From assembly GCA_026545225.1 (NCBI GenBank), contig CM048853.1, forward strand, positions 44,098,755 to 44,162,754: a stretch of DNA of 64,000 nt, written 5' to 3'. Below, one piece after another: positions 22,538 to 33,235 of the stretch. Source of the DNA: Cornus controversa (lineage: Eukaryota > Streptophyta > Magnoliopsida > Cornales > Cornaceae). Every line of letters starts with the position of its first letter. Position 1 is the first letter of the stretch. The translations under genes were made by a program, and so were the position numbers. The notes below the pieces were generated by a model. It saw only the letters and a list, made by a program, of their open reading frames with translations, did no database searches and was not told the DNA's origin.

Positions 22538-24364
22538 ATGCAAGTCTGCTCCTCCCAAATGTCACTCTCTTTATGCAATTCAATTGTACTAGTGCTAGGA
22601 TTCTTTCTGTTAAGCTTTTCAATTGCTAATGGCAATGAATTTTCACATGAAAATCCTGCAGATCCTTCCTGTCCATTAAACTTTGATGTTCTTCGAAAAC
22701 TGGTTAAAGAACATGGCGCGCCTCGTGCATTTGTTGATGTTCAGAGACAATGTCAGTATGTTCTTGATGCAATCCGTCTGATTAGGTCAGTGTATCTCCG
22801 AACACACGGTTACTTTCTGCCCCCTTCAGTTTCTTCTGAGGCTTGTTGGGGTTCATACAGCAGCTTAATTAGGGAACTTGTAAAAGATTTTGATATCAAA
22901 TCTTCTTGTGGGTATCATCCCGAATGGATTTCCCAAGGTTGTATGAATGTTACTTCTCGAGCACAGTTTGAAAGTTTAATCCCAGAATCCAAATTGCAGG
23001 AGGTTAGGCACTATTGTAATCAGTCACTTGAAAATAGTTCTCATTGTGCATTGTGTACTAATAGATTGTCAAGTCTCCATGCCTACCTTCATGACCCCGG
23101 AAATGGGAATTTCTCGGATTGTATTGGGTATCCATTTCTATATGCTGCTGCTTTCGTTAATCAGTTTGGACCGACTGATTTTGCAACCATGAAGTGTTTG
23201 TTTTTGCTTCAATTTTCATCGGTGGTTCCCAACATTAAGCGACACATTGTTGTGCTTTCTGGGGCTGTAATAGGTTGTGTCATTGGGGTTTTAGGGGCTG
23301 TTATAGCAGTTCTGTTTATTGGATGTCACACAAAAAATGGGAGAGAGAAGAAGACTGTTTCTAAAATTGAAGATAGTTTTGTCACCCAATTTGGATCAAT
23401 TAGTGGAAGAACCAATGTGGTTAGATATAATTTTGAAGAAATCAGAAGTGCTACAATGAACTTCTCAAGGAAGCATATAATTGGCAAAGGTGGATATGGG
23501 AATGTCTACAAGGGGATACTACAAGATGGATCTGAAGTTGCTGTGAAACGGTTCAAGAACTGCTCTGTCTCCGGGGATGCAACTTTTGCACACGAAGTAG
23601 AAGTCATTGCAAGTGTTAAACATATCAATCTTGTCGGTTTAAGAGGCTATTGCACCGCAACAGTTCCTCTGGAAGGCCACCAGAGAATGATTGTTTGTGA
23701 TTTGATGCATAACGGAAGCCTTTATGATCATCTTTTTGGATCAGATACGAAGAGGCTCAGTTGGCCAATTCGTCAGAAGATTGCACTAGGAACAGCACGC
23801 GGTTTGGCCTATTTACATTATGGGGCACAACCAGCTATCATCCATAGGGATATCAAAGCTAGTAACATACTTCTGGATGAGTCATTTGAGCCAAAAGTGG
23901 CTGACTTTGGCTTGGCAAAGTTCAATCCCAAGGGGATGACACATTTGAGCACAAGGGTGGCTGGGACTCTTGGCTATGTCGCCCCAGAGTATGCTTTGTA
24001 TGGGAAGTTAACAGAGGGAAGTGATGTTTATAGCTTTGGGGTTGTTCTGCTTGAGCTTTTGAGTGGAAAGAAGGCTTTACTTTCCATATCTGAGGGGAAA
24101 ACTTCTCTGTTGACGGATTGGGCATGGTCGTTGGTGAGGAAAGGGAGCGCGTTGGAAGTTGTAGAAGAAAACATGCCTGAATTGGGATTGCCAGAAGTGA
24201 TGGAGCAGTATGTTCTTGTTGCTGTTCTTTGTTGTCATCCACATTTACATGCTAGGCCAGCTATGGATCAAATTGTGAAGCTGTTGGAACAAAAAGTGCC
24301 AGTTCCTTTTATTTCTGGATCATCATTTGCCTCTCTGAATCCAAAGATTACTGATAGTGACTGA
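22538..24364 (+). CDS. RKF3-like receptor-like serine/threonine kinase (intact, second copy)
   Basis: Single-exon ORF of 608 aa. Signal peptide about 1-32; a second Met at residue 8 is an alternative start and aligns with the second Met of the other copy. Ectodomain about 44-222 with ten cysteines (45, 72, 103, 124, 135, 160, 170, 173, 195, 220) matching the gene at 147-2138. Transmembrane segment about 238-262. Kinase domain: GKGGYGNVYKG 316-326, Lys337, Glu353, HRD 436-438, DFG 456-458, APE 482-484; an RD kinase with all catalytic residues. The C-terminal tail is shorter than in the other copy. It should sit in the plasma membrane with the kinase inside. The kinase half is far better conserved between copies than the ectodomain, as is usual when ligand recognition diverges. 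RKF3/SPARK assignment is by family resemblance. Confidence 0.94.
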   Translation: MQVCSSQMSLSLCNSIVLVLGFFLLSFSIANGNEFSHENPADPSCPLNFDVLRKLVKEHGAPRAFVDVQRQCQYVLDAIRLIRSVYLRTHGYFLPPSVSSEACWGSYSSLIRELVKDFDIKSSCGYHPEWISQGCMNVTSRAQFESLIPESKLQEVRHYCNQSLENSSHCALCTNRLSSLHAYLHDPGNGNFSDCIGYPFLYAAAFVNQFGPTDFATMKCLFLLQFSSVVPNIKRHIVVLSGAVIGCVIGVLGAVIAVLFIGCHTKNGREKKTVSKIEDSFVTQFGSISGRTNVVRYNFEEIRSATMNFSRKHIIGKGGYGNVYKGILQDGSEVAVKRFKNCSVSGDATFAHEVEVIASVKHINLVGLRGYCTATVPLEGHQRMIVCDLMHNGSLYDHLFGSDTKRLSWPIRQKIALGTARGLAYLHYGAQPAIIHRDIKASNILLDESFEPKVADFGLAKFNPKGMTHLSTRVAGTLGYVAPEYALYGKLTEGSDVYSFGVVLLELLSGKKALLSISEGKTSLLTDWAWSLVRKGSALEVVEENMPELGLPEVMEQYVLVAVLCCHPHLHARPAMDQIVKLLEQKVPVPFISGSSFASLNPKITDSD

Positions 24365-25134
24365 ATGGTGAGCACTATTATCTTTGTGCTATACAATTAC
24401 TTCTTATGAGGAAGCTTAAGAAGAACACTAGCTTGTAAATGTTGTTAGACATGAAACGATTACTTTTCCATCTGGTATGGTCAGTCTATACTGTTTTTTT
24501 ACTTTTACAGTTCATTGGTCTCCAGTGTATAAAGTAAATGATAGAAAACAACATTTGTTTACTGTAAGTTTGAGAAAAAAATGGATTTTTTGATGTATAG
24601 TGTTCCTGCATAGATTTTTCTTTTTTGAAATCTGTTTATGATTTAAGCAATTCCTTTCCAAGGCAGAAGTTACATTTTAGACACATATACATATAGGTAT
24701 ATACAGAACTTTTGAATATAGGTAGGACAAATTATGTTAAACCATTAAGGTTTTGTGGGAGTACATGTATGGCCCAAATCTTCATTGTTCATATATGTTC
24801 TCTTTTGTTTTCTTCAGTATGATGAGTCATTTTTATCAGGATAACATTTTTCAGTACTCATCATTCTGCTAAATCAGAATTCAGAAGTCTCTAAAATCTA
24901 TCCAAACCAAATGGGATGCTAAATGAGCCGGGCCGAGACAACCAGTCGAAAAATCTCAGGCCCAAGCCCAAGCCTGGCTTGGTTAGGGCATGTCAGGCTT
25001 TGGACAGTGATTGGGCTGGGTTGGGCCAGCCAAAATTTCAAGCCAAGGCCCTAAGGCCAGGACAGATTTAATAGATATCTTTTTGTTTATAAAAAAGTCT
25101 TAAATGATTAAAGAGGTTCGAAGTTTAATATGTA
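24365..25134 (+). other. Kinase 3' flank, duplicated at 40498-41618
   Basis: Contains the 3' UTR and downstream DNA of the kinase gene. Large parts recur after the kinase fragment at 40497: a GAGCACT(A/G)TTATCTT segment, GAAGAACACTAGCTTGTA, and the GC-rich GCCGGGCCGAG segment near 24920 and 41410. A shorter piece recurs at 51980-52177. No gene. Confidence 0.75.
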
Positions 25135-25290
25135 GAGTAACGATAGAAAGACCGATAGGACTTAGTTCGAGAATAGTTTTATGTGAGTGAAGTGGTGGGT
25201 CCCACACATGACATCTTGTGATGGGCCACCACTCCACTCACATAAAAAAAAAAATCGGACTAAGTTCGATGGAACAAAATATGATTATTC
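25135..25290. mobile_element. MITE with 9-bp target-site duplication
   Basis: The 156-bp insert has imperfect terminal inverted repeats (GAGTAACGAT / complement GAATAATCAT) and internal pairing arms (TTATGTGAGTG / CACTCACATAA). TAATATGTA flanks it at 25126-25134 and 25291-25299. The duplicated flank near 41610-41618 has a single TAATATGTA and no insert, which is an empty site. A 9-bp duplication fits Mutator-like MITEs. Confidence 0.88.
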
Positions 25291-25299
25291 TAATATGTA

Positions 25300-25727
25300 T
25301 TATTATTTTCTAAAAGCATGACAATATCCTCTAGTATTTAAATACACATGCTGTAGTCGGACTAATGTCATATTAAAGATGAAATGTTGTTAACATGTTT
25401 TCCCAAAGTCATTTTATTATGTTAATGTCATATTATATACATGCCATGAGTCTACGCAGATGATTTAAAAAATTTCTCCTAATGGTAAATAATTTTGTGC
25501 CAATTGGACCAATTTGGAAATACAGATAAATAACAACAATTTCTTATAATTTCCATACCAATTTCATAAATATAGTTTGATTTGTGAGTACACCGGATTG
25601 GATCATATTATTGATTGTACCTGAGTACAGAGAGTTTGTTGAGCTGCACAGATTTATATGTATTATCTTATTACATGTGTTTCTAGTAATTCTTTATGGA
25701 TGAAGATTTATATTGTATTATTTAAAA
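25300..25727. other. Non-coding stretch
   Basis: The first part continues the duplicated kinase flank and matches the sequence following 41618. Nothing else was recognised. Confidence 0.5.
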
Positions 25728-26570
25728 AGGCAGCATTACAAAATATTCCACATATCACAAGATATTTGCTTCTTATATTTTCAATATCATATTTGTCCTT
25801 ATCTATTAAAATTAGAATATCAGATTTTCAATTCATTATTATCTCTCACGTTAACTCTCAGCCATAGCATTTTAATTTGCACCATTATTGTCGCGACTCC
25901 TCCTCCTCCGTCATTGCCATCTCTCCCCCTCCTCCATTTTAGCCATTAGCATTTTTTGATATGTAAATGTCATTTTGGTATATTTCAATTGACTAGTTAT
26001 TGTCGGAAAAAAGAAAAAAAAAATTTGGCTAATTATCCCCTCTTTATCACCCAAATCTTTTTGAATTATATAGGACATTTGTTTGAAGTTGAATTTATAG
26101 TTTTGTGTTGTCAAATACTTCTTTTAAAAAGATGTGATTGGTTAATACCATACTCATTGTTCCCCATTATTTCTTCATATGAGTTGTATGCTTGATTTGG
26201 ATTTATGTTGATTATATGGAGCTTGAGTACTTGATATGTGTTATCTTATTGGTATAGAAGCTTAATTAATTTTTCTTGTGGATGTTATAATAAGACTGGC
26301 CCTAGTTTTTGCACAATCAAAAAATGCTAATGGCTTTGATTGGGGGGGGGGGGGGGGGGGAGATGGCGATGATGGAGGAGGAGGAAATGGAATTTGTGTC
26401 ATGGCAGTAATGGTGCGAAAATTGGTAATGACTTCTACTGTTATTATCGTTGAGAGAGAAAAACATGAGAGAGAATAATGAATTCTACTTTTGAGTCCTA
26501 ATTTCAATACATAATGGCAAATATGGAATTGAAAATATAAGAAAGTGATATGTGGACTATTTTGTAAATT
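25728..26570. repeat. Large inverted repeat with 230-250-bp arms
   Basis: The left arm (about 25728-25959) and right arm (about 26317-26570) are imperfect reverse complements. Both hold ACAAAATA(T/G)TCCACATATCAC, a CTCCTCCTCC-like tract and AGCATTTTTTGAT at the inner edge. The central part is about 360 bp. A pure G run of about 20 bases lies in the right arm (26341-26360). It may be an old foldback or MITE-like element. ORFs over the arms are low complexity. Confidence 0.75.
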
Positions 26571-27268
26571 CATTGTGATGAAGCAAAAATTCATCTTGAA
26601 CTGGTCAAACGCCAACCTATAAAAAAGGACAAGAGAATGAAAATTCGTTGTGTATCAAAATAGGAGCATATAAGTATACGCAAATTTATCAATTGTATAA
26701 AGAGAGTACGTATTTTACCTTTTGCCCCAATTGAAGATAGAGGGTGTGATGGTGAACGAGAGGGTTAATATCCTGGCAGAACACATCATACTCACAACAA
26801 ATTAGTATTGCTGTTTAGATCGCTCAAGTAGGATAGTTGCAATATTTGACAGTTAAAAGTCACAAAATAGATGTTACCTATCTTTCTTCACACATTACCG
26901 TATCTTCCAAACCGTAGGATAATTACCCTAAATGACTTTGGTAACTTTCTTTTTCGGCTGGCATGTCATCCTTGTAATTGCGAGAGATTCGGAATCCCAT
27001 GTCAGTTACCCCTCATTCACGAGAGACAACTTGCTCGTCACTCAGGAATGTATATCTTTTCTTTTTTGGTTTCCCATTAACTCGTGAATAGAAAATATTA
27101 AATACCACACATTAAATATATATATGTAAGTTCCACAGTAAATTAATAACTTTCCTGCGAGTGTAGGCACAAAATAAAGCACCTAAAAACACGTTGTACT
27201 TTTAAAGTACGTTTAAAATATTCTAAACTCATGAAAAATCATATCCATATAGATAACAAACTCACATG

Positions 27269-27518
27269 TGTAATACCCCACTCCAACACATGGTATAATA
27301 TTGTCTACTTTGGGCCTATGCCTGCACGGTTTTGTTCTTGGGTTTTACCCCAAAAGGCTTCATACCATTTGAAGAGAACATACTACATATAAGCATATCT
27401 CCTTTTCCACACCCAGGCAATGTGGGATTGAGCACCCTGTACCCTGTCAGTGTGGTAGCTCAGTCCAATGTCTGTCTTCGCACCTGCTCACTCGCACACG
27501 TCCACAAGGGTTACTACA
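27269..27518 (-). mobile_element. Solo LTR of the TRIM family
   Basis: A 250-bp reverse-strand copy of the LTR at 10151-10399, with ends TGTAATACCCC and GGTTACTACA. A perfect 5-bp target duplication ACATG lies at 27264-27268 and 27519-27523. There is no internal region, so it is a recombined solo LTR, here nested within the putative element at 26576-29290. Confidence 0.9.
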
Positions 27519-27784
27519 ACATGTATATACACGTATTAATCTATACATATGAGCCTGCAATTAGAAATGAAGCTGGGTACGTAAACGATCTGTTTTGAAA
27601 ATGTGCAATGTGAAGTCACATAGTAGTAATGACAATGGGTATTGTAATGACGATATGTGGGCCCAATAAAAAAATTTTGATTTGTTATTTGATAATTTAC
27701 AAATATAAGGACCTATGATGCATACATGGGTGCATATACATACCAAAGTTGATTAACAAAATTGGATCATACATTTGGGAGGCA

Positions 27785-28010
27785 ACTTTTTTTTTTGGGG
27801 TGTCAAGTGCACTATACCAACACTTTTATGATATTGGCTTTAGAAAATAGTGGGCCCGACCACTTTTGGGGTGCCAAGTGCATGCAACACCTTTATGGTG
27901 TTAAGACGTAGTGGGCGCACTTTTGGAGTGCCAAGTGCACCATGATAGTACCTTTATGGTGTTGATTTCAAGAAACAGTGGATCCGGTCACTTTCAGGGC
28001 ACTGGCATGA
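27785..28010 (+). repeat. Short tandem array, about 70-bp unit
   Basis: Three imperfect units carry GTGCCAAGTGCA, CCTTTATGGTGTT and AGTGGGC-like segments in the same order. Non-coding. Confidence 0.65.
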
Positions 28011-28923
28011 AACGAAAAGAATCATATCTACTTAATATGTAGATACAACATATGTTTTAATTATACGTACTGCCACGTGAGTATCAAGAATTTAAAACTT
28101 TATTCCACTTGTTAATAATTGTGAATATATAACTAGAAATTTTCAATAAACAACATGTATTTCAAAATGATATTTAAAACCATATGTGAAATTTAAATAG
28201 ATAAAATTATTCAATGCAATAGTATATTTAGAACTATAATCAATTGACTTAAAGCAACACTATTACTATACATTTTTTATCTCATATCAATTGGGTCAAT
28301 AGATATGCTAGTGGCTCGGCTCATACACACACACACACAATCTGGCAGTATTCATCGATTGAACAACGAAATGAAGTGTACACTATATGCATTTTGATTG
28401 CAAATCAAAAATGGCCTTTTCACATATCACGGCTATACATATATTTATATATATTGTACAAGTACCATATAGTTTGAAATAAGGACTGCAATGAATGTCT
28501 AATATTGTGATATATACACAGATTGTTCAACACATGATACATGCACATACATGTAACATAAATTGACCCAAAGTATTCTGATGCCCAAAAAATAAACTCA
28601 ATTTTCATCACAACTTTTTTTTTAATTTTTTTATATCAAAAGATTCAATATAATGCAATGCAATATTTGTATCTTTTAAACTCATATTGTAAACATGAAA
28701 GAGTATGACGATTACATGGAATCGGCAAACGTATATGGATCAAATAACGACATTCAAATATATCGAACTATGGATATGATATCGATTGTTAGATTTAAAT
28801 TTAATAATCAACCTCTAGAAATAAAATAATAAAGAAATTGATTAAAAGAGGATTTTAGCAAATAAACCGGATGGGAGCAATAATTTTTTGAGGAAGCTAT
28901 TCGTTCCCACAGATAGCGCCAAC

Positions 28924-29290
28924 TGATGAAGCAAAAATTCACCCCGAACTGGTCAGACGCCAACCTATAAAAAAGGCAAAAAGAAAGGTAATTGAGAGGG
29001 CACCGGTGCGGTGCCGGCCGACTACGCTCCGACGATCAAGTCAGAAATCGGAAGGACTTTTTTAAAGATGTAAAGGAATTCAAAAGGTATTAATTGTGTA
29101 CCTTGGTATATGGACCGTCCTGTATTTATAGTGACCAAGTGAGGGTGTGCCCTAGTAAACTCTGTCTCTTCAGCATCCTTTTTCCACTTAGAGACAATTA
29201 GTTTTGGTCAAAGCATTCTTTTTATCCACGTCACCTTAGCACTATCTTCCCACGTTATACGTTTCATAGTAGGAGTCAAACACCCCATCA
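28924..29290 (-). repeat. Putative 5' LTR of the element at 26576-29290
   Basis: A 367-bp block with inverted terminal TGATG/CATCA. On the minus strand it is followed after two bases by TGGCGCTATCTGTGGG, typical of primer-binding sites of some Ty3/gypsy Tat-type elements. That lineage call is inference. Confidence 0.55.
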
Positions 29291-29295
29291 CATTG

Positions 29296-29774
29296 CAAGA
29301 AAAAAAAGAAAGAGATCGGAGTGCCTAAAAATATTGGTGGAGTTTCAATATCATCTGCGATTACAAAAATAAGAATAAGCTCTTACTCTCACTTAATGCA
29401 ATGAGCAATTTTGTCTCCAATTTCAACTAAATGGAATTGGAGTTTTGGAATTGAAATTAGTGGAATTGGAGTTTTTTTTTTCATGGACCAAGAACAAAAT
29501 TTTCTCCAATTTTACAAATTTCAATGTCAAGAGACTCAAGACTTTAATTTCGTATTGCCGAACAACGCCAAAGATATTGGAAGTGGCTGAAGACAACCAA
29601 TATTCTCTTGACAAAAGAAAGGAAGTAATAAAATGATCAATCACAGAGAAGGAAGATTACTAAATAAAAGATACTCGCAACCAGAGGGAATAACCAACTA
29701 AATAAATCATGAAAGCCTCACATTGTCTCTTGTTGGTCCAAGATTTATTTATTTATTTATTTATTATTATTAAG
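29296..29774. other. Non-coding stretch
   Basis: No supported gene. The GGAATTGGAGTTTT motif is repeated near 29432 and 29462. A segment near 29655-29700 resembles 42555-42595, just before the long hairpin. Confidence 0.5.
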
Positions 29775-30674
29775 AAGGCAATATTGGCACTCCCATTTTC
29801 AACGATTGCACTCCACATACCTTTTTCTTTTAAAAGAAATGACAAAAAGGTTCTTAAACTAATTAATACATCATTCATTATTTTATAATACCACAACTAC
29901 CCTTTATACTATAAACTTAAATTTTTTTTTACTTCTTTACTTTTTATATTATTTTAATTTTTTTGGGTTTCTATCAAAAAATAATAATATTTTTACCTTT
30001 AGTACTTTTTTTTTTGGCCCCTGTCAAAAGAGATAATTTTTTCTTAGTTTTTTTTTATAAAAAACTTGTCAAAAGAGATAATTTATTCAACAAAGATTAC
30101 TTTTTTTGTTTGAACTTTTTTTTCGGGTCCTTTTAAAAGAGATAATTTCTTTTTTTAATCCTATCAAAATAGATAATTTATTCAAAAAATATAATTTATT
30201 TTTGGGTCCTCTCAATGGAGATAATTTATTTAACAAGAATAAAAAAAAATTATGTACTTTGTTTTTGTGTCCTGTCAAAAGTTATAATTTATTCAACAAG
30301 ATAACTTTTTTTGGGGAACTTTTTAATTTTTGATTCTTGTCAAAAGAGGTAATTTATTTACCGATATAATTTTTTTTTGGTCTTGTTAAAAGATAATTTA
30401 TTCAACATATATAACTTTTTTTGGGTTCTGTAAAAAAATAACTTTTTTTTTGGATTATTTTTTTCGGGTATCTTATTTTTTTGTTTATTTGTCAAAAGAA
30501 TTTGAAAACATTAAAGATTAGAAATAGGGAGAGGATATCTAAAAGAGTAGTTTAGTATTTAAAAAAATGTAATTAGTATTTTGAAAAAATATAATCATTC
30601 ATACTGAAGTTAAGATTAAAAAAAATGAATGAGCGCGAAATTGAAAAAGAAAAAAAAAAAAGAGTGTGCCTCCC
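29775..30674 (+). repeat. Dispersed TIR-like element with internal minisatellite
   Basis: Related, in opposite orientation, to 46944-47456. Shared segments include TTGCACTCCA, ATGACAAAAAGGTTC, TTTTATAATACCA and repeated TGTCAAAAGAGATAATTT units. The interior (about 30010-30490) is a degenerate tandem array of roughly 50-bp units. The ends hint at an inverted GGGAGGC terminus (TGCCTCCC near 30667-30674). No coding capacity. Confidence 0.6.
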
Positions 30675-30895
30675 TTATTTTTATTATTATTATTATTATA
30701 AAGTAAGTTTACTAACATACATCGGGGGTTGAACTGTCAACCTCCACGGAAAACTTAATGCTAACCAGTTAGCCCATGTGAATCACTTGATGGTATTTAT
30801 AATTGAAGTAAGCAAGTAACAAAGGTGACGTGGGCCTTGATTTAAGAAAGTTAATCTTTAAATAAAGAAAACTAACTTAACATGCCACATCGCTT
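30675..30895. other. Short non-coding gap with an ATT triplet run
   Basis: An (ATT)n run at about 30679-30699 is followed by unremarkable sequence. No gene. Confidence 0.5.
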
Positions 30896-31500
30896 TATAA
30901 TTCGAGATAGAATTAAAAAGTATTTGTTTACACAAAAGTGTTAATTTAAAGGTAAATTATTTTCACATCTTTTGAAATTTTTTCTAATTAGTTTTGAATT
31001 AGAATTTTAAAAATATGATGGTCAACCTCTCTTAAAATTTTGTTAATTTTATTTTGGATGTCACTGTCTAATTGATAGTTAGTTCGATCAAAGTCAATTA
31101 ATATAAAAAATTAAAATACCAAAACCATAATTGGTAACGATAGTGCTAGTGTGGTATTTATGAAATATATATATATATATATATAATGTCAATTTGAGTT
31201 AAAAAAAATTAAAAATTGAGGTTATTTTTGCACAAAAATATTATAATTTGATGGTACTTTTATAATTATATATTAGATGTAATTTTGTTTAACAGATCAC
31301 TAGTCATGCTATATGTTAGAGTAATTTTGTAAAAACTTTAATTTAAGAATAATTAAGCTAAACGTCAAAAGAAATCAGAGTAATTTACTCTTTATTTAAT
31401 TATAAAGTGTTTGATTAGTGGAACATGTTCACGGGAGTATGAGAATTTTTTCGTGATTTCTTTAATGACAACATTTGTAACTATAAGTAAATGAGTGATA
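30896..31500 (+). repeat. Direct duplication, first copy
   Basis: Matches 32690-33235 with the same order of segments: ATTCGAGATAGAA, TTGTTTACACAAAAGTGTT, ATTGATAGTTAG, AAAGTCAATTAA, a TA run, and TTTAAGAATAATTAAGC. It ends with an upstream-type repeat containing ATGACAACATTTGTAACTAT, which also occurs near 33785 and, more diverged, near 34195 and 45340. Confidence 0.7.
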
Positions 31501-32075
31501 TAAATATTACATATTTTAGTAACATGAATTATAATTACATTTATCATTTATGAGTTATCACTTATAATAATAACAAAAGTGATCACTCGAAAGGACACTT
31601 CTCTGAACACGGTTTGGGTCCGTAATCAATAGTTACAAGACTAGTTCCTATTTTACTCTATTTTTGTCAAGACAAATAAGACTCAGGTAATCAATGGGGG
31701 ACACGGGGGACTCGGAACATTCATCCATAGTTACCATACATTCGGAAAAGAGAAAACACCACTTAAACTAAGTACTTGAATCTTGATGATTACAAAACTG
31801 GTTGCTGAATTGGATTTCAAAGTGCAAGGACTTGTTTATGTCATTTTCAATTGATATTTTTGAATGGACATCACATGCACACAAACTTTATTAAAGGTGT
31901 CTAATTGTATGCCAAAAACATTATTGTACAATAATTTATTTAACTAACCTTCTCAACCAAGTTTCTTGGTTTCACCATACTCTATCTCTCTCTCTCTCTC
32001 TCTAACTCTTTTTCTCAACCTTCCTGCGTCTTCTGTCCTGCCTTCAAGCAGAGAACAGCATAGAACTGAGCAAGC
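31501..32075 (+). promoter_or_regulatory. Upstream region of the broken transporter copy
   Basis: Resembles the upstream regions of the two intact transporters (about 34540-34822 and 45610-45822): a GACTTGTTTATGTCATTTTC segment, TTCTTGGTTTCAC, a CT-rich leader and CTTCAAGCAGAGA just before the ATG. Confidence 0.6.
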
Positions 32076-32690
32076 ATGAAAGAAGAACTACTAACCAGGC
32101 CTTTGACTCTTGAAGTAAATCCTGAACTTAACGTCATTGGTCCAGGCGGTAGCGAAGAAGTGAGTGGTTCCTCCGCCACCAATTGGGCATACACTAATAA
32201 ATCCTGAACTTAACGTCTATAGATCCGTTGACAAAGGTGCAAAAAGTTTAACTCATTACGAAATCTTCATTCCCAGTCAAACATAGTCTTTAACTTGAAT
32301 TATCGATCTATCTCATTAAAAGTACACAGCAATCAAAACAGATTCAAAATTGGATCGGTTCTAGGAGAATAACTTAAAGAATTTTCTACTTTAAAAGTAC
32401 ACAGTAATCAGTTGATTTGAAAAACCTAATTAACAATTGATGATTGTATATGTTTATGGAGCTGGCACCAGGTGTTTGATCAATTGACAACTAACTAGTT
32501 GGTGTTTTATGTTTTCTTTGTAGTCTGGATTTTCATCTCCTGCTGAATCTGATATCATGAGTAACCTGAGTCTCTCTACTGCGGAGCTTAGTACTTATCA
32601 TTTTCCTTTTCTTAGGGTGCTTGGGGTGTACCAATCTCTTGTTTTTAGGAAACATTGTATTAATTAAGAGGGTTGAACATGCATGAATTC
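32076..32690 (+). pseudogene. ERD6-like transporter pseudogene (exons 1-2 only)
   Basis: Exon 1 starts at ATG 32076 and follows the transporter N-terminus ([13 protein letters not shown]) until about 32185. There, internal deletion fuses it to intron-1-like sequence and a stop follows. A second fragment at 32524-32586 matches exon 2 (SGFSSPAES-like), but its donor GT has become CT. Homology ends near 32690, where the duplicated block at 32690-33235 begins. Exons 3-18 are absent. Confidence 0.88.
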
Positions 32691-32955
32691 GAGATAGAAA
32701 TCTCAAGTGTTTGTTTACACAAAAGTGTTTATTTTAAGGTAAATTATTATTATTATTTTTTTTGAAGTTTTGCTTAATAATTTTTGAATTAAAAATTTTA
32801 AAATATAGTAATCAATCTTTTCTGAGATTTCGTTGACTTTACTTCTAGTGCCACTTTCACTAATTGATAGTTAGCTCTCTTAAAGTCAATTAACATAAAA
32901 AATTGAAATATCAAACTATGTTTGGTAATGGTAGTGCTAATGTGACATTGATGGA

Positions 32956-32996
<41 letters not shown>

Positions 32997-33235
32997 AATC
33001 TCAGCTAAAGGATTATAAATTAAAGTTATTTTTGCACAAAAACATTATAATTTGAGAGTACCTTTGTAATTGTATATTAGATGTAATTTTATTTAACGGA
33101 TCGTTAGTTTGGCAGGGTGACAGAGTAATTTTATAAAAAACTTTAATTTAAGAATAATTAAGCCAAATCTTAGGAGATGTCAGAGTAATTTATAATTTAT
33201 TTAATTGTAAAGTGTTGGTACATGTTCACGTGGAG
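32690..33235 (+). repeat. Direct duplication, second copy
   Basis: Second copy of 30896-31500, with a TA microsatellite at about 32959-32993. It is broken at about 33236 by an inserted element; the duplicated sequence appears to resume near 33736. Confidence 0.7.

Larger units (their letters stand above)
26576..29290 (-). mobile_element. Putative non-autonomous LTR element
   Basis: A sequence beginning TGATGAAGCAAAAATTCA occurs at 26576 and at 28924. The right copy (28924-29290) has TGATG/CATCA ends and would be the 5' LTR on the minus strand. It is followed on that strand by TGGCGCTATCTGTGGGAA, a primer-binding-site-like sequence not of the methionine type. CATTG flanks the whole at 26571-26575 and 29291-29295. 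The left copy matches for only about 70 bp, so it is truncated or rearranged. No gag or pol seen inside. Confidence 0.5.

Noticed and set aside
23922-24242. 106-codon minus-strand ORF inside the kinase gene
   Set aside because: Antisense shadow of a well-supported coding exon.
26278-26615. Gly-rich or Pro-rich ORFs on the two strands
   Set aside because: Produced by the 20-base G run and the CTCCTCC tracts of the inverted repeat.
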